From Hyphomicrobiales bacterium (GTDB taxonomy: Bacteria > Pseudomonadota > Alphaproteobacteria > Rhizobiales > Rhizobiaceae): a stretch of DNA of 64,000 nucleotides. Within the stretch, counting starts at the first letter, position 1; every line of letters starts with the position of its first letter. Positions 9,021 to 17,557 of the stretch are shown here, in pieces. The stretch is taken from positions 333,504 through 397,503 of the forward strand of contig UBTF01000008.1 in assembly GCA_900468285.1 (NCBI GenBank), written 5' to 3'. Both the position numbers and the translations under genes were made by a program. The notes under the pieces were generated by a model. It had not been told where the DNA came from. It saw only the letters and a list, made by a program, of their open reading frames with translations, and made no database searches.

Positions 9021-9661
9021 TCGCAGCCGCCGGACTCGGCTCCCGGCTTGGCCATGGCAAGCCAAAATGCCTTGTCGAGATCGAGGGGGTGAAGATCCTT
9101 CGCCACCTTCTGTCTCTCTTGAGCGATGTGGAAGATGTGCGAGTCGTCGTTGGCTTCGAGGAAAAGGAAGTCATCAACGAAATCCGTAAAATTCGCTCTG
9201 ATGTCATGGTCGTTCGCAACCCCGGCTTTCGGGCAACGACGACATTGCACAGCTATGAGCTCGGCGCGCGCCATATCAAGGGTGACTGCCTATTCATGGA
9301 TGGCGACATGCTGATCGAAGAGGCAAGCTTCAAGGCTTTCCTTGCGTCCTGCAAACCGAATACGCCGCGTCTGGCCATTACCAAGACCAAGACGCGCGAT
9401 GCCGTGTTCACCACCATCGAAAATGGCATTGCGACCAGTTTCCGCCGTGACGACCCGACAGAATATGAGTGGGCAAACATTTCCTGGTTGCCGAACGCCT
9501 TCTTCTCGGACATCGGCAATACGGCCGTCTACGAGCAGCTGCGCCAGTTCCTGCCCATGGAGACGCAGGAATTGATCGCCTATGAAATCGATAGCGAACA
9601 GGATCTGTCGCTGGCCAAAGAAAACCTCCACCTTTTCAGTCTGAGTGCTCTCGCAAGCTAG
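8996..9661 (+). CDS. Sugar/polyol-phosphate nucleotidyltransferase (LicC/PntC-like)
   Basis: A 221-residue enzyme of the GT-A nucleotidyltransferase fold. The signature HAVIAAAGLGSRLGHGKPKC near the N-terminus binds the NTP, and FMDGDMLI gives the metal-binding aspartates. Small single-domain members of this class include cytidylyltransferases for phosphocholine and aminoethylphosphonate, and sugar-1-phosphate enzymes; the substrate here is not known. It overlaps the HAD phosphatase gene by 25 bases and is followed 43 bases later by a methyltransferase, forming a three-gene operon. A role in making the CDP-linked donor for the transferase at 6352-7899 is inferred. Confidence 0.82.
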   Translation: MSPVKHAVIAAAGLGSRLGHGKPKCLVEIEGVKILRHLLSLLSDVEDVRVVVGFEEKEVINEIRKIRSDVMVVRNPGFRATTTLHSYELGARHIKGDCLFMDGDMLIEEASFKAFLASCKPNTPRLAITKTKTRDAVFTTIENGIATSFRRDDPTEYEWANISWLPNAFFSDIGNTAVYEQLRQFLPMETQELIAYEIDSEQDLSLAKENLHLFSLSALAS

Positions 9662-9704
9662 AGACGCCTGGGGCAGGAATGGTGGAGCAGGAGAGAGTCC
9701 GCAT

Positions 9705-10439
9705 ATGAGCAGAATCTACGATACGAAAGAAACGATCGACGGAAAGCAGGTCCAGACCTTCTTCAATTCGCGTGCGAAGAAGGAAGCAAATGCGGTTGAT
9801 GCCGTCATGCTGCAATCTGCGGGTTCGACACTGGCAACGGATCGCGACAAGTTCGAGCGGGAAAACCTGCTGCCAAGGCTCGATAAGCCAGCAAAGGTCG
9901 TGGAACTGGGATGCGGCGCTGGCCGTCTGGCGCCATTTTACGGCGCAGCTGGCCATCAATATCTCGGCCTCGACTTCTCGGACGAATTGATCGCGCGTGC
10001 GAATGCAGAGGCGATGGCCAGTGGCTCGATCCATTTTCAGGTTGCTGAAGTCCCCTATGTCAAAGTGGAAGAGCTGAAGCTCGAACCGCCATTCGACATG
10101 CTGGTCGTGACGGGGCTGATGATTTACCTCAACGATGAAGCGGTGCTGGATTCGTTCAAGCTGCTTGCAAAACTGGCAGCTCCGAAAGCCAAGATCTATG
10201 TCCGCGAATCTCTGTCCGACATGGACATTCGCCTGACCCTGAAAGAGCATTTCTCAGACGAGCTGGATGACGTCTACAACGCCATCTACAGAACAACCGC
10301 AGAACTGAAGGCCGTCATGGATGACACTCTCATTGCGGATGGCTTCCGTTACGAAGTCTGTGGCGAATATGCTTTCCCGCCCGCCCTGCGCAATCGCACC
10401 GAAACAACACAGCGCTATTTCACGCTGACACGTGATTAA
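9705..10439 (+). CDS. SAM-dependent methyltransferase
   Basis: A 244-residue class I methyltransferase. The SAM-binding motif KVVELGCGAGRLAPFYGAAG lies near residue 65, followed by YLGLDFSDELIARA (acidic residue for the ribose hydroxyls) and FDMLVVTGLMIYLND. ATG 9705 has GGAGAGAG 7 bases upstream and is preferred to an upstream start at 9645 that would overlap the previous gene. As third gene of the HAD-nucleotidyltransferase operon it probably methylates an intermediate or the terminal unit of the polymer; that is an inference from position. Confidence 0.85.
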   Translation: MSRIYDTKETIDGKQVQTFFNSRAKKEANAVDAVMLQSAGSTLATDRDKFERENLLPRLDKPAKVVELGCGAGRLAPFYGAAGHQYLGLDFSDELIARANAEAMASGSIHFQVAEVPYVKVEELKLEPPFDMLVVTGLMIYLNDEAVLDSFKLLAKLAAPKAKIYVRESLSDMDIRLTLKEHFSDELDDVYNAIYRTTAELKAVMDDTLIADGFRYEVCGEYAFPPALRNRTETTQRYFTLTRD

Positions 10440-10462
10440 GTCTGGACTGACCTCCGGAACGT

Positions 10463-10495
10463 AAAAGGCCGCCGATCATGATCGGCGGCCTTTTT
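10463..10495. terminator. Bidirectional terminator between the polymer operon and cysN
   Basis: AAAAGGCCGCCGAT and ATCGGCGGCCTTTTT form a long self-complementary hairpin with T runs on both strands. It serves the methyltransferase gene on the plus strand and cysN, whose stop is at 10518, on the minus strand. Confidence 0.9.
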
Positions 10496-10517
10496 CATTT
10501 GAGTGTTGTGAAGGTTC

Positions 10518-11990
10518 TCAATCCAGCTCGTCAAAAACTCGAGACGCGGTGGCGCTGCTGGTCCGGCGGATGTCGATCTCGTCGCGGCGGCTGGAGAACT
10601 GCTCGCTGGCCAGAAGTGCTTCCGCCAGATCGGCAGGCAGAGACATGATCACGCGCTCGCCCTGCGATATCTTGCCGGTATCGCTGCGTTTTCCAAGGAT
10701 CATGCCGCCCGCGACCGTGTTGTTGGTATCGGGGTCGATCAGGATGAAGGAGCCGGTCGAACGGTTCTGGTCGTAGGGGTCGAAGATGGCCGTTTCATCG
10801 AAGGACAGGCGCACCTTACCGATGGCGTTCATGGACAAGGTTTCGGCATGGGGCAGCCATTGGCCGTTCTTCAGGTCAAGCTGTGTTGTCGGCTGCACTG
10901 TCACGCGCTGGCGGCGGCTGCCGCTTTTCAGCCAGTAGCGCTTGCCGGGCTCGATACCGCCGGGCTGCAGCGCCACGATCTGCGCATCGAAGGCATGTCC
11001 TGTCTGCGGCTGCGCATCGATGGAAACGATCATGTCACCGCGCGATACGTCCACCTGCCGGTCAAGAACGAGCGTCACGGCATCGCCTGCGACGGCTGCA
11101 TTGCGAACGAGGTCGAAGGTGACGATCTGCTTCACATTCGCCACCATGCCCGATGGCAGGATGACAACGGAATCGCCGGGTTTTACGGCGCCACCGGCAA
11201 CCGTGCCCTGATAGCCGCGAAAGCTTTCGCCGGGGCGCGATACACGCTGCACCGGAAGGCGGAAGCCGCCGGTCTGGGTCGTGCGAACGGTGGCAAGCTC
11301 CAGCGTTTCTGCCAGCGTCGGGCCTTCATACCACGGCATGGATGTCTTGCCGGACAGCACGACATTCTCGCCCTTCAGCGCAGACATGGGAATAGCAGTA
11401 ATCTGCTTGATGCCAAGCGACAGGGCAAATTCGCGGAACTCATGGGCAATCAGCTCGAACCCTGCCTTGTCGTAGTCGGTCAGGTCGATCTTGTTGACGG
11501 CCAGCACGAACTGGCGGATGCCCATCAGGGCCGCAATCGTCGCGTGGCGGCGGGTCTGTTCCAGAATGCCGGTACGAGCATCGACCAGAAGCACGGCGAG
11601 ATCCGCCGTCGATGCTCCCGTTGCCATGTTGCGGGTATATTGCTCATGGCCGGGTGTGTCGGCCACGATGAAGGCACGCTTGTCGGTGGCGAAATAACGA
11701 TAGGCCACATCGATGGTGATGCCCTGTTCGCGCTCGGCCTGCAGGCCATCCAGCAGCAGCGCGAAATCCGGCAGGCCCAGATCGTTCTGCTTGCCGCTAT
11801 CGCGGTGCAGCGTGGCGGCCTGATCTTCCTTGACGGCCTTCGTATCCCATAACAGGCGGCCGATGAGCGTCGATTTGCCATCATCGACGCTGCCGCAGGT
11901 GATGAGACGCAAGGGGCGTGCGTCTTTCACGGCCTTTGCAGGTTCAACGAATGGCAGAATTGTTGCAGATTGTGCGGCGTTCTGGCTCAT
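10518..11990 (-). CDS. cysN: Sulfate adenylyltransferase, large GTPase subunit
   Basis: The 490-residue GTP-binding subunit of ATP sulfurylase, which with CysD activates sulfate to adenosine 5'-phosphosulfate (APS). The P-loop GSVDDGKST is at residues 33-41, DTPGHEQYTRNM and VNKIDLTD are the switch and specificity motifs of EF-Tu-like GTPases, and the C-terminal beta-barrel domains are complete. There is no C-terminal APS kinase domain, unlike NodQ-type fusions of rhizobia. The ATG overlaps the cysD stop as TGATG, so translation is coupled. Confidence 0.96.
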   Translation of the reverse strand: MSQNAAQSATILPFVEPAKAVKDARPLRLITCGSVDDGKSTLIGRLLWDTKAVKEDQAATLHRDSGKQNDLGLPDFALLLDGLQAEREQGITIDVAYRYFATDKRAFIVADTPGHEQYTRNMATGASTADLAVLLVDARTGILEQTRRHATIAALMGIRQFVLAVNKIDLTDYDKAGFELIAHEFREFALSLGIKQITAIPMSALKGENVVLSGKTSMPWYEGPTLAETLELATVRTTQTGGFRLPVQRVSRPGESFRGYQGTVAGGAVKPGDSVVILPSGMVANVKQIVTFDLVRNAAVAGDAVTLVLDRQVDVSRGDMIVSIDAQPQTGHAFDAQIVALQPGGIEPGKRYWLKSGSRRQRVTVQPTTQLDLKNGQWLPHAETLSMNAIGKVRLSFDETAIFDPYDQNRSTGSFILIDPDTNNTVAGGMILGKRSDTGKISQGERVIMSLPADLAEALLASEQFSSRRDEIDIRRTSSATASRVFDELD

Positions 11991-12943
11991 CAGAAATAGC
12001 CCTCGCGTTTTTTCTTTTCCATGGAGCCCGACTGGTCGCGGTCGATTGCGCGGCCCTGACGCTCGGAGACGGTTGCGATCTCCAGCTCGGAAATCACTTC
12101 GTCCAGCGTCGTCGCATGAGAGTTGATGGCGCCGGTCAGCGGGAAACAGCCAAGTGTGCGGAAACGGATCATGCCGCGCTGCACGACTTCGCCGGGCTGC
12201 AGTTCCAGACGCTCGTCTTCGGCAAGAATCATCATGCCGTCGCGTTCCACATAGGGGCGTTCCGCGGCGTAGTAGAGTGGCACGAGCGGAATGTTTTCCG
12301 CCTGGATGTAACGCCAGATATCGACCTCAGTCCAGTTGGACAGGGGGAAGGCGCGCACGCTCTCACCCTGACGGACCATGCCGTTATAGATATTCCACAG
12401 TTCCGGACGCTGGTTGCGCGGGTCCCATTTGTGGTCGGGCGTGCGGAAGGAATAGATGCGTTCCTTCGCACGGCTGGCTTCCTCATCGCGGCGCGCACCG
12501 CCGAAGGCGGCGTCGAATTTGCCGGCATCCAGTGCCTGGCGAAGCGCTTCCGTCTTCATGATATCGGTATAGAGCGCAGAGCCGTGGCTGAACGGCGTGA
12601 CATTTTCCTCAGCACCGCGCGGGTTGGTGTGGGAGATCAGGTCGAGATCATATTCCTTGACGATATTGTCGCGAAACTCGATCATCTCCTTGAACTTCCA
12701 GCCCGTGTTGACGTGCAGAAGCGGGAAGGGGATGCGGCCGGGGAAAAATGCCTTGCGCGCCAGATGCAGCAGCACGGACGAGTCCTTGCCGATGGAGTAG
12801 AGCATTACCGGTCGCTCGAACTCGGCGGCGACTTCACGGAAAATGTGGATGGCTTCGTTTTCGAGGGCCTTCAGGTGCGGGTCAAGTGGCTGCTTGGGTG
12901 AGGCGACACTTTTGCTTTCCGTCTCCGGAACTGCATTGGACAT
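11990..12943 (-). CDS. cysD: Sulfate adenylyltransferase, small subunit
   Basis: The 317-residue catalytic subunit of ATP sulfurylase, a PP-loop enzyme related to PAPS reductase. [20 protein letters not shown] carries the PP-loop and [32 protein letters not shown] and [13 protein letters not shown] are characteristic CysD blocks. ATG 12943 has GGAG 8 bases upstream; the longer frame would run into cysH and has no support. It lies 35 bases beyond the cysH coding end and shares one base with cysN, giving an operon cysH-cysD-cysN. Confidence 0.96.
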   Translation of the reverse strand: MSNAVPETESKSVASPKQPLDPHLKALENEAIHIFREVAAEFERPVMLYSIGKDSSVLLHLARKAFFPGRIPFPLLHVNTGWKFKEMIEFRDNIVKEYDLDLISHTNPRGAEENVTPFSHGSALYTDIMKTEALRQALDAGKFDAAFGGARRDEEASRAKERIYSFRTPDHKWDPRNQRPELWNIYNGMVRQGESVRAFPLSNWTEVDIWRYIQAENIPLVPLYYAAERPYVERDGMMILAEDERLELQPGEVVQRGMIRFRTLGCFPLTGAINSHATTLDEVISELEIATVSERQGRAIDRDQSGSMEKKKREGYF

Positions 12944-12978
12944 TGTAAACTCCGGCAATGTACTGATTTCTATGATCG

Positions 12979-13743
12979 TTATGATGCGGTGGGTATTATC
13001 GAGGCTTGCGCTGCCTCGGCCACATGCAGGCCGCATTCGCGCTTCTCGTCATTTTCCCACCACCACCGGCCGGCGCGTTCAGGCTCGCCGGGCTTGATGG
13101 CGCGCGTACACGGCTCACAGCCGATGGAGGGGTAGCCACGCGCATGAAGAGGGTTGATGGGGACATTCTCCGCTGCGACATGGGCATTGATGAGGTCAAT
13201 GTCCCAGTCCGCCAGAGGGTTGATCTTGATGAGATTGCGCTCGGCGTCAAACTCGGCAAAGGGCGTTGTTGCACGGTTGCCGGACTGGCCACGGCGAAGG
13301 CCGGTGACCCAGAAGCTTGCACCTTCGAGCGCCTTGGCCAACGGCACCAGCTTGCGCACATGACAGCAGGCATGGCGAGCCTCGACGCTGTCATAGAAGC
13401 CGTTCAACCCGTACTTGGCCGCAAAGGCGTCGATATCGTCCTGCTGCGGGTAAAACCGCCGGATCGTGAGGTTGTATCTCTCTTCGGTCTCGTCGATGAG
13501 CTTGACCGTCTCTGCAAACAGGCGGCCCGTTTCCAGTGTGGCGATCTCAATTGGCAAGCGGTGCGTGCCGATTGCTGCGGTAATGACCTGATCCTCAATA
13601 CCAAGGCTGGTGGTAAACACCGCGCGCCCGCCAAGTCCGGCGATAAAGGCGAGCCGCTGCGCCAGGTCGAGACCGGCAAGTGTATCGTCCAGAGAAGAGA
13701 CTTCCTGGCTGGAAAAGCTATGCGCAGATGTATTGATGGTCAT
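12979..13743 (-). CDS. cysH: APS reductase (iron-sulfur type)
   Basis: A 254-residue thioredoxin-dependent reductase that turns activated sulfate into sulfite. The paired cysteines Cys126-Cys127 (HACCHVRK) and Cys209/Cys212 (GCEPCTR) are the four ligands of the [4Fe-4S] cluster that marks APS reductases as opposed to the cluster-free PAPS enzymes, and Cys237 in RECGLH is the catalytic residue. This fits the lack of an APS kinase domain in the adjacent cysN. It is the first gene of the cysHDN operon. A motif shared with the sbp promoter lies 14-23 bases upstream of the start codon. Confidence 0.96.
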   Translation of the reverse strand: MTINTSAHSFSSQEVSSLDDTLAGLDLAQRLAFIAGLGGRAVFTTSLGIEDQVITAAIGTHRLPIEIATLETGRLFAETVKLIDETEERYNLTIRRFYPQQDDIDAFAAKYGLNGFYDSVEARHACCHVRKLVPLAKALEGASFWVTGLRRGQSGNRATTPFAEFDAERNLIKINPLADWDIDLINAHVAAENVPINPLHARGYPSIGCEPCTRAIKPGEPERAGRWWWENDEKRECGLHVAEAAQASIIPTAS

Positions 13744-13756
13744 TTCATCGTATCCG

Positions 13757-13776
13757 AACTCTACTGTTGCGGATAA
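13757..13776. promoter_or_regulatory. Candidate sulfur-regulator site upstream of cysH
   Basis: The 10-base core AACTCTACTG followed by TTGCGGATAA is nearly the same as the sequence in the sbp promoter (14613-14635). On the minus strand it lies just downstream of a GATTAT element that could be the cysH -10 box, a place where a bound protein would block transcription. That the neighbouring Rrf2 protein is the ligand is inferred. Confidence 0.45.
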
Positions 13777-13966
13777 TCCCTGAAATCCGGGTTTTTTGAC
13801 AGGAATGGCTATGCTTCTGCATGGCCTTGCTGAGCAAATATCTCTCTTGCGCGCTTCTTAGGCGCAAAAGACTCCCAATCGCTCAAGCCCGGTTCAGATT
13901 TACACTGGTAAAAGAATGTCATTCGTAGAAAAACACAACCAGCTTATCCCGTTTCGGTAATTCAGA

Positions 13967-14407
13967 ATGATTTCCCAGAAGGCAAAATATGCGCTGCGCG
14001 CCCTCATCGCATTAGCGAGAGCTGATGAGGGCTGTCCTGTCCAGATTTCCGACATTGCGCGCAGTCAGGTCATTCCAAAGAAATTCCTGGAGCAGATATT
14101 GCTGGAGCTGAAACGGGACGGGCTGGTGGCCAGTCGTCGCGGCAAGCAGGGCGGGTATCTGCTGCGCCGTTCGTCCAGCGATATCTCGTTTGGAGAGGTG
14201 CTACGGCTCATCGATGGGCCAGTGGCGCCGCTGCCATGCCTTTCAAAGACGGCCTATAAGCGCTGCGAAGATTGCGACGGCGAAACCGGGTGCGAAATTC
14301 GCCACGTCTTTGCACGGGTAGCGGATGCCACGCGCAATATCCTGTTCAATACGACCATTGCAGACGCAATCAGCGGCACCGACGTTGCGGAATTGCTGAC
14401 GGCGTGA
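13967..14407 (+). CDS. Rrf2-family transcriptional regulator (cysteine/sulfur or Fe-S type)
   Basis: A 146-residue winged-helix protein of the Rrf2 family. KAKYALRALIALA and the recognition region IPKKFLEQILLELKRDGLVAS are typical. The C-terminal half has Cys residues in the series PCLSKTAYKRCEDCDGETGCEIR, the spacing used for Fe-S clusters in IscR, NsrR and RirA. It lies between the divergent cysHDN operon and the sbp-cysTWA operon, so control of sulfur assimilation is the best guess, by analogy with CymR of Firmicutes, which belongs to the same family. It could instead be a general Fe-S sensor. Confidence 0.85.
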   Translation: MISQKAKYALRALIALARADEGCPVQISDIARSQVIPKKFLEQILLELKRDGLVASRRGKQGGYLLRRSSSDISFGEVLRLIDGPVAPLPCLSKTAYKRCEDCDGETGCEIRHVFARVADATRNILFNTTIADAISGTDVAELLTA

Positions 14408-14606
14408 AGCCGCAACCCACTTCCCGGCATTCAAAGTCATCGCGCATCCGGCAATTTGCGCCAATATTGGTAAAAATCCCGAACTGGTTTTGCGTGAAGC
14501 CGATGTTTTGAACGGTGCTTGTTGCGCGTTTCGAAGTTGCCGCGCTGTGTTTGTTGCCGCCGATGACAAGACAAGGGAAACACTTTTGCGATCGTCATTG
14601 CCCTGA

Positions 14607-14635
14607 TTGACCAACTCTACTGATCCGGTAGTGTT
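14607..14635 (+). promoter_or_regulatory. sbp promoter with overlapping palindrome
   Basis: A -35 element TTGACC (14607-14612) and a -10 element TAGTGT (14629-14634) are 16 bases apart. The spacer and -10 are covered by an inverted repeat AACTCTAC-N7-GTAGTGTT with one mismatch (14613-14635). The left arm is identical to the motif in front of cysH. A repressor bound here would exclude RNA polymerase. Confidence 0.5.
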
Positions 14636-14663
14636 AAGGGCAAGACATCCAGGAGGGTTCAAC

Positions 14664-15689
14664 ATGTCGAAACTTCTTTCCAGCCTCAGCGCCGTGGCGC
14701 TCACCCTGTCCATTACGCTCGGCGCTGCCGGGACGGCATGGGCAGATACCAAGCTGCTCAATGTTTCCTATGATCCGACCCGCGAACTCTACAAGGACTT
14801 CAACGCAGCCTTCGCCAAGAAGTGGAAGGCCGACACGGGTGAAGACGTTTCCGTACAGCAGTCGCATGGCGGCTCCGGCAAGCAGGCCCGTTCCGTTATC
14901 GATGGTCTGGAAGCCGACGTGGTCACACTGGCGCTTCAGAGCGATATCGATGCCATCGTCAAGAACAGCGGCAAGATCAAGGAAGACTGGCGCAGCCGCC
15001 TGCCGCACAATTCCTCTCCTTATACGTCCACCATCGTCTTCCTGGTCCGCAAGGGCAACCCGAAGGGCATCCACAACTGGGGTGACCTTGTGAAGGGCGA
15101 TATCCAGATCGTAACGCCGAACCCGAAAACATCAGGCGGCGCGCGCTGGAACTATCTGGCCGCCTGGGCCTGGGCCAATGAGGAATACAAGGGCGATCAG
15201 GACAAGATAAAGGCCTATGTCGGTGAACTCTACAAGCGGGCTCCGGTGCTCGATACCGGCGCGCGTGGCTCTACCGTTACCTTTGCCCAGCGCCAGATCG
15301 GCGACGTCTTGCTGGCCTGGGAGAACGAGGCCTATCTGGCTGGCGAGGAATTCGGCAAGGACGAATTCGATATTGTCGTTCCGCCGATCTCCATCCTCGC
15401 AGAACCACCCGTTGCCGTGGTTGACGCCAATGTCGATGCCAAGGGCACCCGCAAGGTTGCCGAAGCCTATCTTCAGTATCTCTATTCTGACGAAGGCCAG
15501 AACATCGCCGCCAAGCACTTCTACCGTCCGTCAAACCCGTCTGTTGTTTCCAAGGATCTCCTGAAGCAGCTGCCTGACATCAAGCTCGTCACCATCGACG
15601 ATCCGCAGTTTGGCGGATGGGCCAAGGCACAGCCTGAACATTTTGGTGACGGCGGCATCTTCGACCAGATTTACAAGCCCGCAAAGTAA
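14664..15689 (+). CDS. sbp: Sulfate-binding periplasmic protein
   Basis: The 341-residue solute receptor of the sulfate/thiosulfate ABC importer. A Sec signal peptide ends at AGTAWA before [16 protein letters not shown], and the blocks [27 protein letters not shown] and [19 protein letters not shown] are hallmark sequences of the Sbp/CysP family that line the sulfate pocket. ATG 14664 follows a perfect AGGAGG by 7 bases. It begins the transport operon; a stable hairpin separates it from cysT, which would let the binding protein be made in excess. Confidence 0.95.
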   Translation: MSKLLSSLSAVALTLSITLGAAGTAWADTKLLNVSYDPTRELYKDFNAAFAKKWKADTGEDVSVQQSHGGSGKQARSVIDGLEADVVTLALQSDIDAIVKNSGKIKEDWRSRLPHNSSPYTSTIVFLVRKGNPKGIHNWGDLVKGDIQIVTPNPKTSGGARWNYLAAWAWANEEYKGDQDKIKAYVGELYKRAPVLDTGARGSTVTFAQRQIGDVLLAWENEAYLAGEEFGKDEFDIVVPPISILAEPPVAVVDANVDAKGTRKVAEAYLQYLYSDEGQNIAAKHFYRPSNPSVVSKDLLKQLPDIKLVTIDDPQFGGWAKAQPEHFGDGGIFDQIYKPAK

Positions 15690-15751
15690 GCGGATGATGC
15701 AAAACGCCGAACAGGCCCACACCAGGGCTTTGTTCGGACCGGATACAAGAT

Positions 15752-15772
15752 CGACCGGCCGCAAGCCGGTCG
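15752..15772 (+). terminator. Hairpin between sbp and cysT
   Basis: CGACCGGC and GCCGGTCG form an 8-base stem with loop CGCAA and no T run after it. It more likely stabilises the 3' end of the sbp message or gives partial termination than ends the operon, as is common after binding-protein genes. Confidence 0.5.
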
Positions 15773-15823
15773 AAAACGCATCAGAGGGCGGCTGACGATG
15801 GCCCCCATTTTACCGGAGCCTTG

Positions 15824-16681
15824 ATGAGCAGTACCCCATCGCCAGCGAAATGGAAGTGGCGTCAATCGAGCGTGTTGCCTGGTTTCGGCCTCACGCTCGG
15901 CTATACCATCACCTATCTTTTTCTCATTATTCTCATCCCCCTGGCCGGTCTGGTCTGGTCCACCGCCAAGCTTGGCTTTTCGGACTTTCTTGCCATCGCA
16001 ACCGATAGCCGCACCTTGAACGCGCTGCGCATCAGTTTCAGCACGGCCTTTGTCGCAGCCTTCGTCAACGCCGTCTTCGGTGTGCTGATTGCCTGGGTGC
16101 TGGTGCGTTATCGCTTTCCCGGGCGCCGCTTCGTGGATGCCATTGTCGATCTGCCCTTTGCGCTTCCCACCGCCGTTGCCGGCATTGCGCTCACCGCGCT
16201 TTACTCCAATCGAGGTTGGGTCGGGCAGTTGTTTGAACCCTTCGGCATCAAGATTGCCTTTACCCCTTCCGGCATCGTCATTGCGCTGATCTTCATCGGA
16301 CTGCCCTTCGTCGTTCGCACCGTGCAGCCTGTCATGGAAGAGATCGACCGTCAGGTGGAAGAGGTGGCTGCAACGCTGGGCGCCAACCGTTTCCAGACCA
16401 TCACCCGCATTCTTCTGCCGGGGCTGGTCCCGGCCATCCTCACCGGCTTTGCGCTGGCCTTCGCCCGCGGCGTCGGGGAATATGGTTCGGTCATCTTCAT
16501 TGCCGGCAATATTCCCTATGTCTCGGAAATCGCCCCGCTGCTGATCGTCATCCGGTTGGAGGAGTTTAATTATGCAGCCGCAACCGGCATCGCCACGATC
16601 ATGCTGATCATTTCCTTCGCCATGCTGTTCGTCATCAATCTCATTCAGGCCTGGAGCCGCAAGAGGTACGGTTATGCCTGA
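15824..16681 (+). CDS. cysT: Sulfate ABC transporter permease
   Basis: A 285-residue inner-membrane permease with six predicted helices. The first long helix is GYTITYLFLIILIPLAGLVW, and the EAA loop that docks on the ATPase reads EEVAATLGANRFQTITRILLPGLVPAI. The stretch LPFALPTAVAGIALTALYS is typical of CysT. The start is ATG 15824, one codon after a TTG. It overlaps cysW by 8 bases. Confidence 0.95.
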   Translation: MSSTPSPAKWKWRQSSVLPGFGLTLGYTITYLFLIILIPLAGLVWSTAKLGFSDFLAIATDSRTLNALRISFSTAFVAAFVNAVFGVLIAWVLVRYRFPGRRFVDAIVDLPFALPTAVAGIALTALYSNRGWVGQLFEPFGIKIAFTPSGIVIALIFIGLPFVVRTVQPVMEEIDRQVEEVAATLGANRFQTITRILLPGLVPAILTGFALAFARGVGEYGSVIFIAGNIPYVSEIAPLLIVIRLEEFNYAAATGIATIMLIISFAMLFVINLIQAWSRKRYGYA

Positions 16682-17546
16682 TCACGCGCCCACCGTTCCT
16701 TCCCGCCCGTTCCGGGATCCCGCCAGCGAAACGCTGCCTGCAAAGCTGATGCTGGTCGGTATCGCCTTCCTGTTTCTTGCGCTGTTCCTCGTCCTGCCGC
16801 TGGTGGCGGTTTTCGTGGAAGCCTTCCGCAAGGGCTTCGAGTCCTTCTGGGAAGCCATTGTCGAGCAGGATGCGCTATCGGCCATCCGCCTCACACTTCT
16901 CGTTGCGGCCATCGCCGTGCCGCTCAACCTCGTCTTCGGTGTTGCCGCGGCCTGGTGCATTGCGAAGTTCGAATTCAAGGGCAAGGCATTTCTGATCACC
17001 CTGATCGACCTGCCTTTCTCCATCTCACCCGTCATTTCCGGCTTGGTCTATGTCATCCTGTTTTCCTCGCACAGCGTGCTCGGCCCCTGGCTGAAAAGTT
17101 ACGGCATCGAAATCCTCTTTGCCGTTCCCGGCATCGTGCTTGCCACCATCTTCGTGACCTTCCCCTTCGTTGCGCGCGAACTCATTCCGCTCATGCAGGA
17201 TCAGGGAACGGGCGATGAGGAAGCCGCCATTTCGCTTGGTGCATCCGGCTGGCAGACCTTCTGGTTCGTCACGCTGCCCAATATCAAATGGGGTCTGCTA
17301 TACGGTGTGTTGCTCTGCAACGCCCGCGCCATGGGGGAATTCGGTGCCGTTTCCGTCGTGTCGGGCCATATCAGGGGCGAAACCAACACCATGCCGCTGC
17401 ATGTCGAGATACTCTATAATGAGTATAATATCGGTGCGGCCTTTGCGGTGGCGACCCTGCTTGCCGGGTTGGCGCTCGTTACCCTCGTCTTGAAAACAAT
17501 TCTTGAAATACGCTTTGGCGCGGGCAACGCTGCCGGCAAGCATTGA
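16674..17546 (+). CDS. cysW: Sulfate ABC transporter permease
   Basis: The second permease of the importer, 290 residues and six helices. The EAA loop [27 protein letters not shown] and the block [21 protein letters not shown] are those of CysW. It starts within the end of cysT, and the cysA start follows 11 bases after its stop, so the three are co-translated. Confidence 0.95.
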   Translation: MPDHAPTVPSRPFRDPASETLPAKLMLVGIAFLFLALFLVLPLVAVFVEAFRKGFESFWEAIVEQDALSAIRLTLLVAAIAVPLNLVFGVAAAWCIAKFEFKGKAFLITLIDLPFSISPVISGLVYVILFSSHSVLGPWLKSYGIEILFAVPGIVLATIFVTFPFVARELIPLMQDQGTGDEEAAISLGASGWQTFWFVTLPNIKWGLLYGVLLCNARAMGEFGAVSVVSGHIRGETNTMPLHVEILYNEYNIGAAFAVATLLAGLALVTLVLKTILEIRFGAGNAAGKH

Positions 17547-17557
17547 AGGGCATTTTT

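Noticed and set aside
4555..10439. Genomic island inserted at tRNA-Pro
   Set aside because: No integrase and no second copy of the tRNA 3' end were seen, and base composition looks like the flanks, so integration cannot be claimed.
10848..11852. Plus-strand open frame of 334 codons antisense to cysN
   Set aside because: The opposite strand encodes a full CysN with all motifs; this frame has no family features.
13967..14407. Assigning the Rrf2 gene as rirA or iscR
   Set aside because: The Cys spacing fits an Fe-S Rrf2 protein, but there is no suf operon or iron gene nearby; context points to sulfur control, so no symbol is given.
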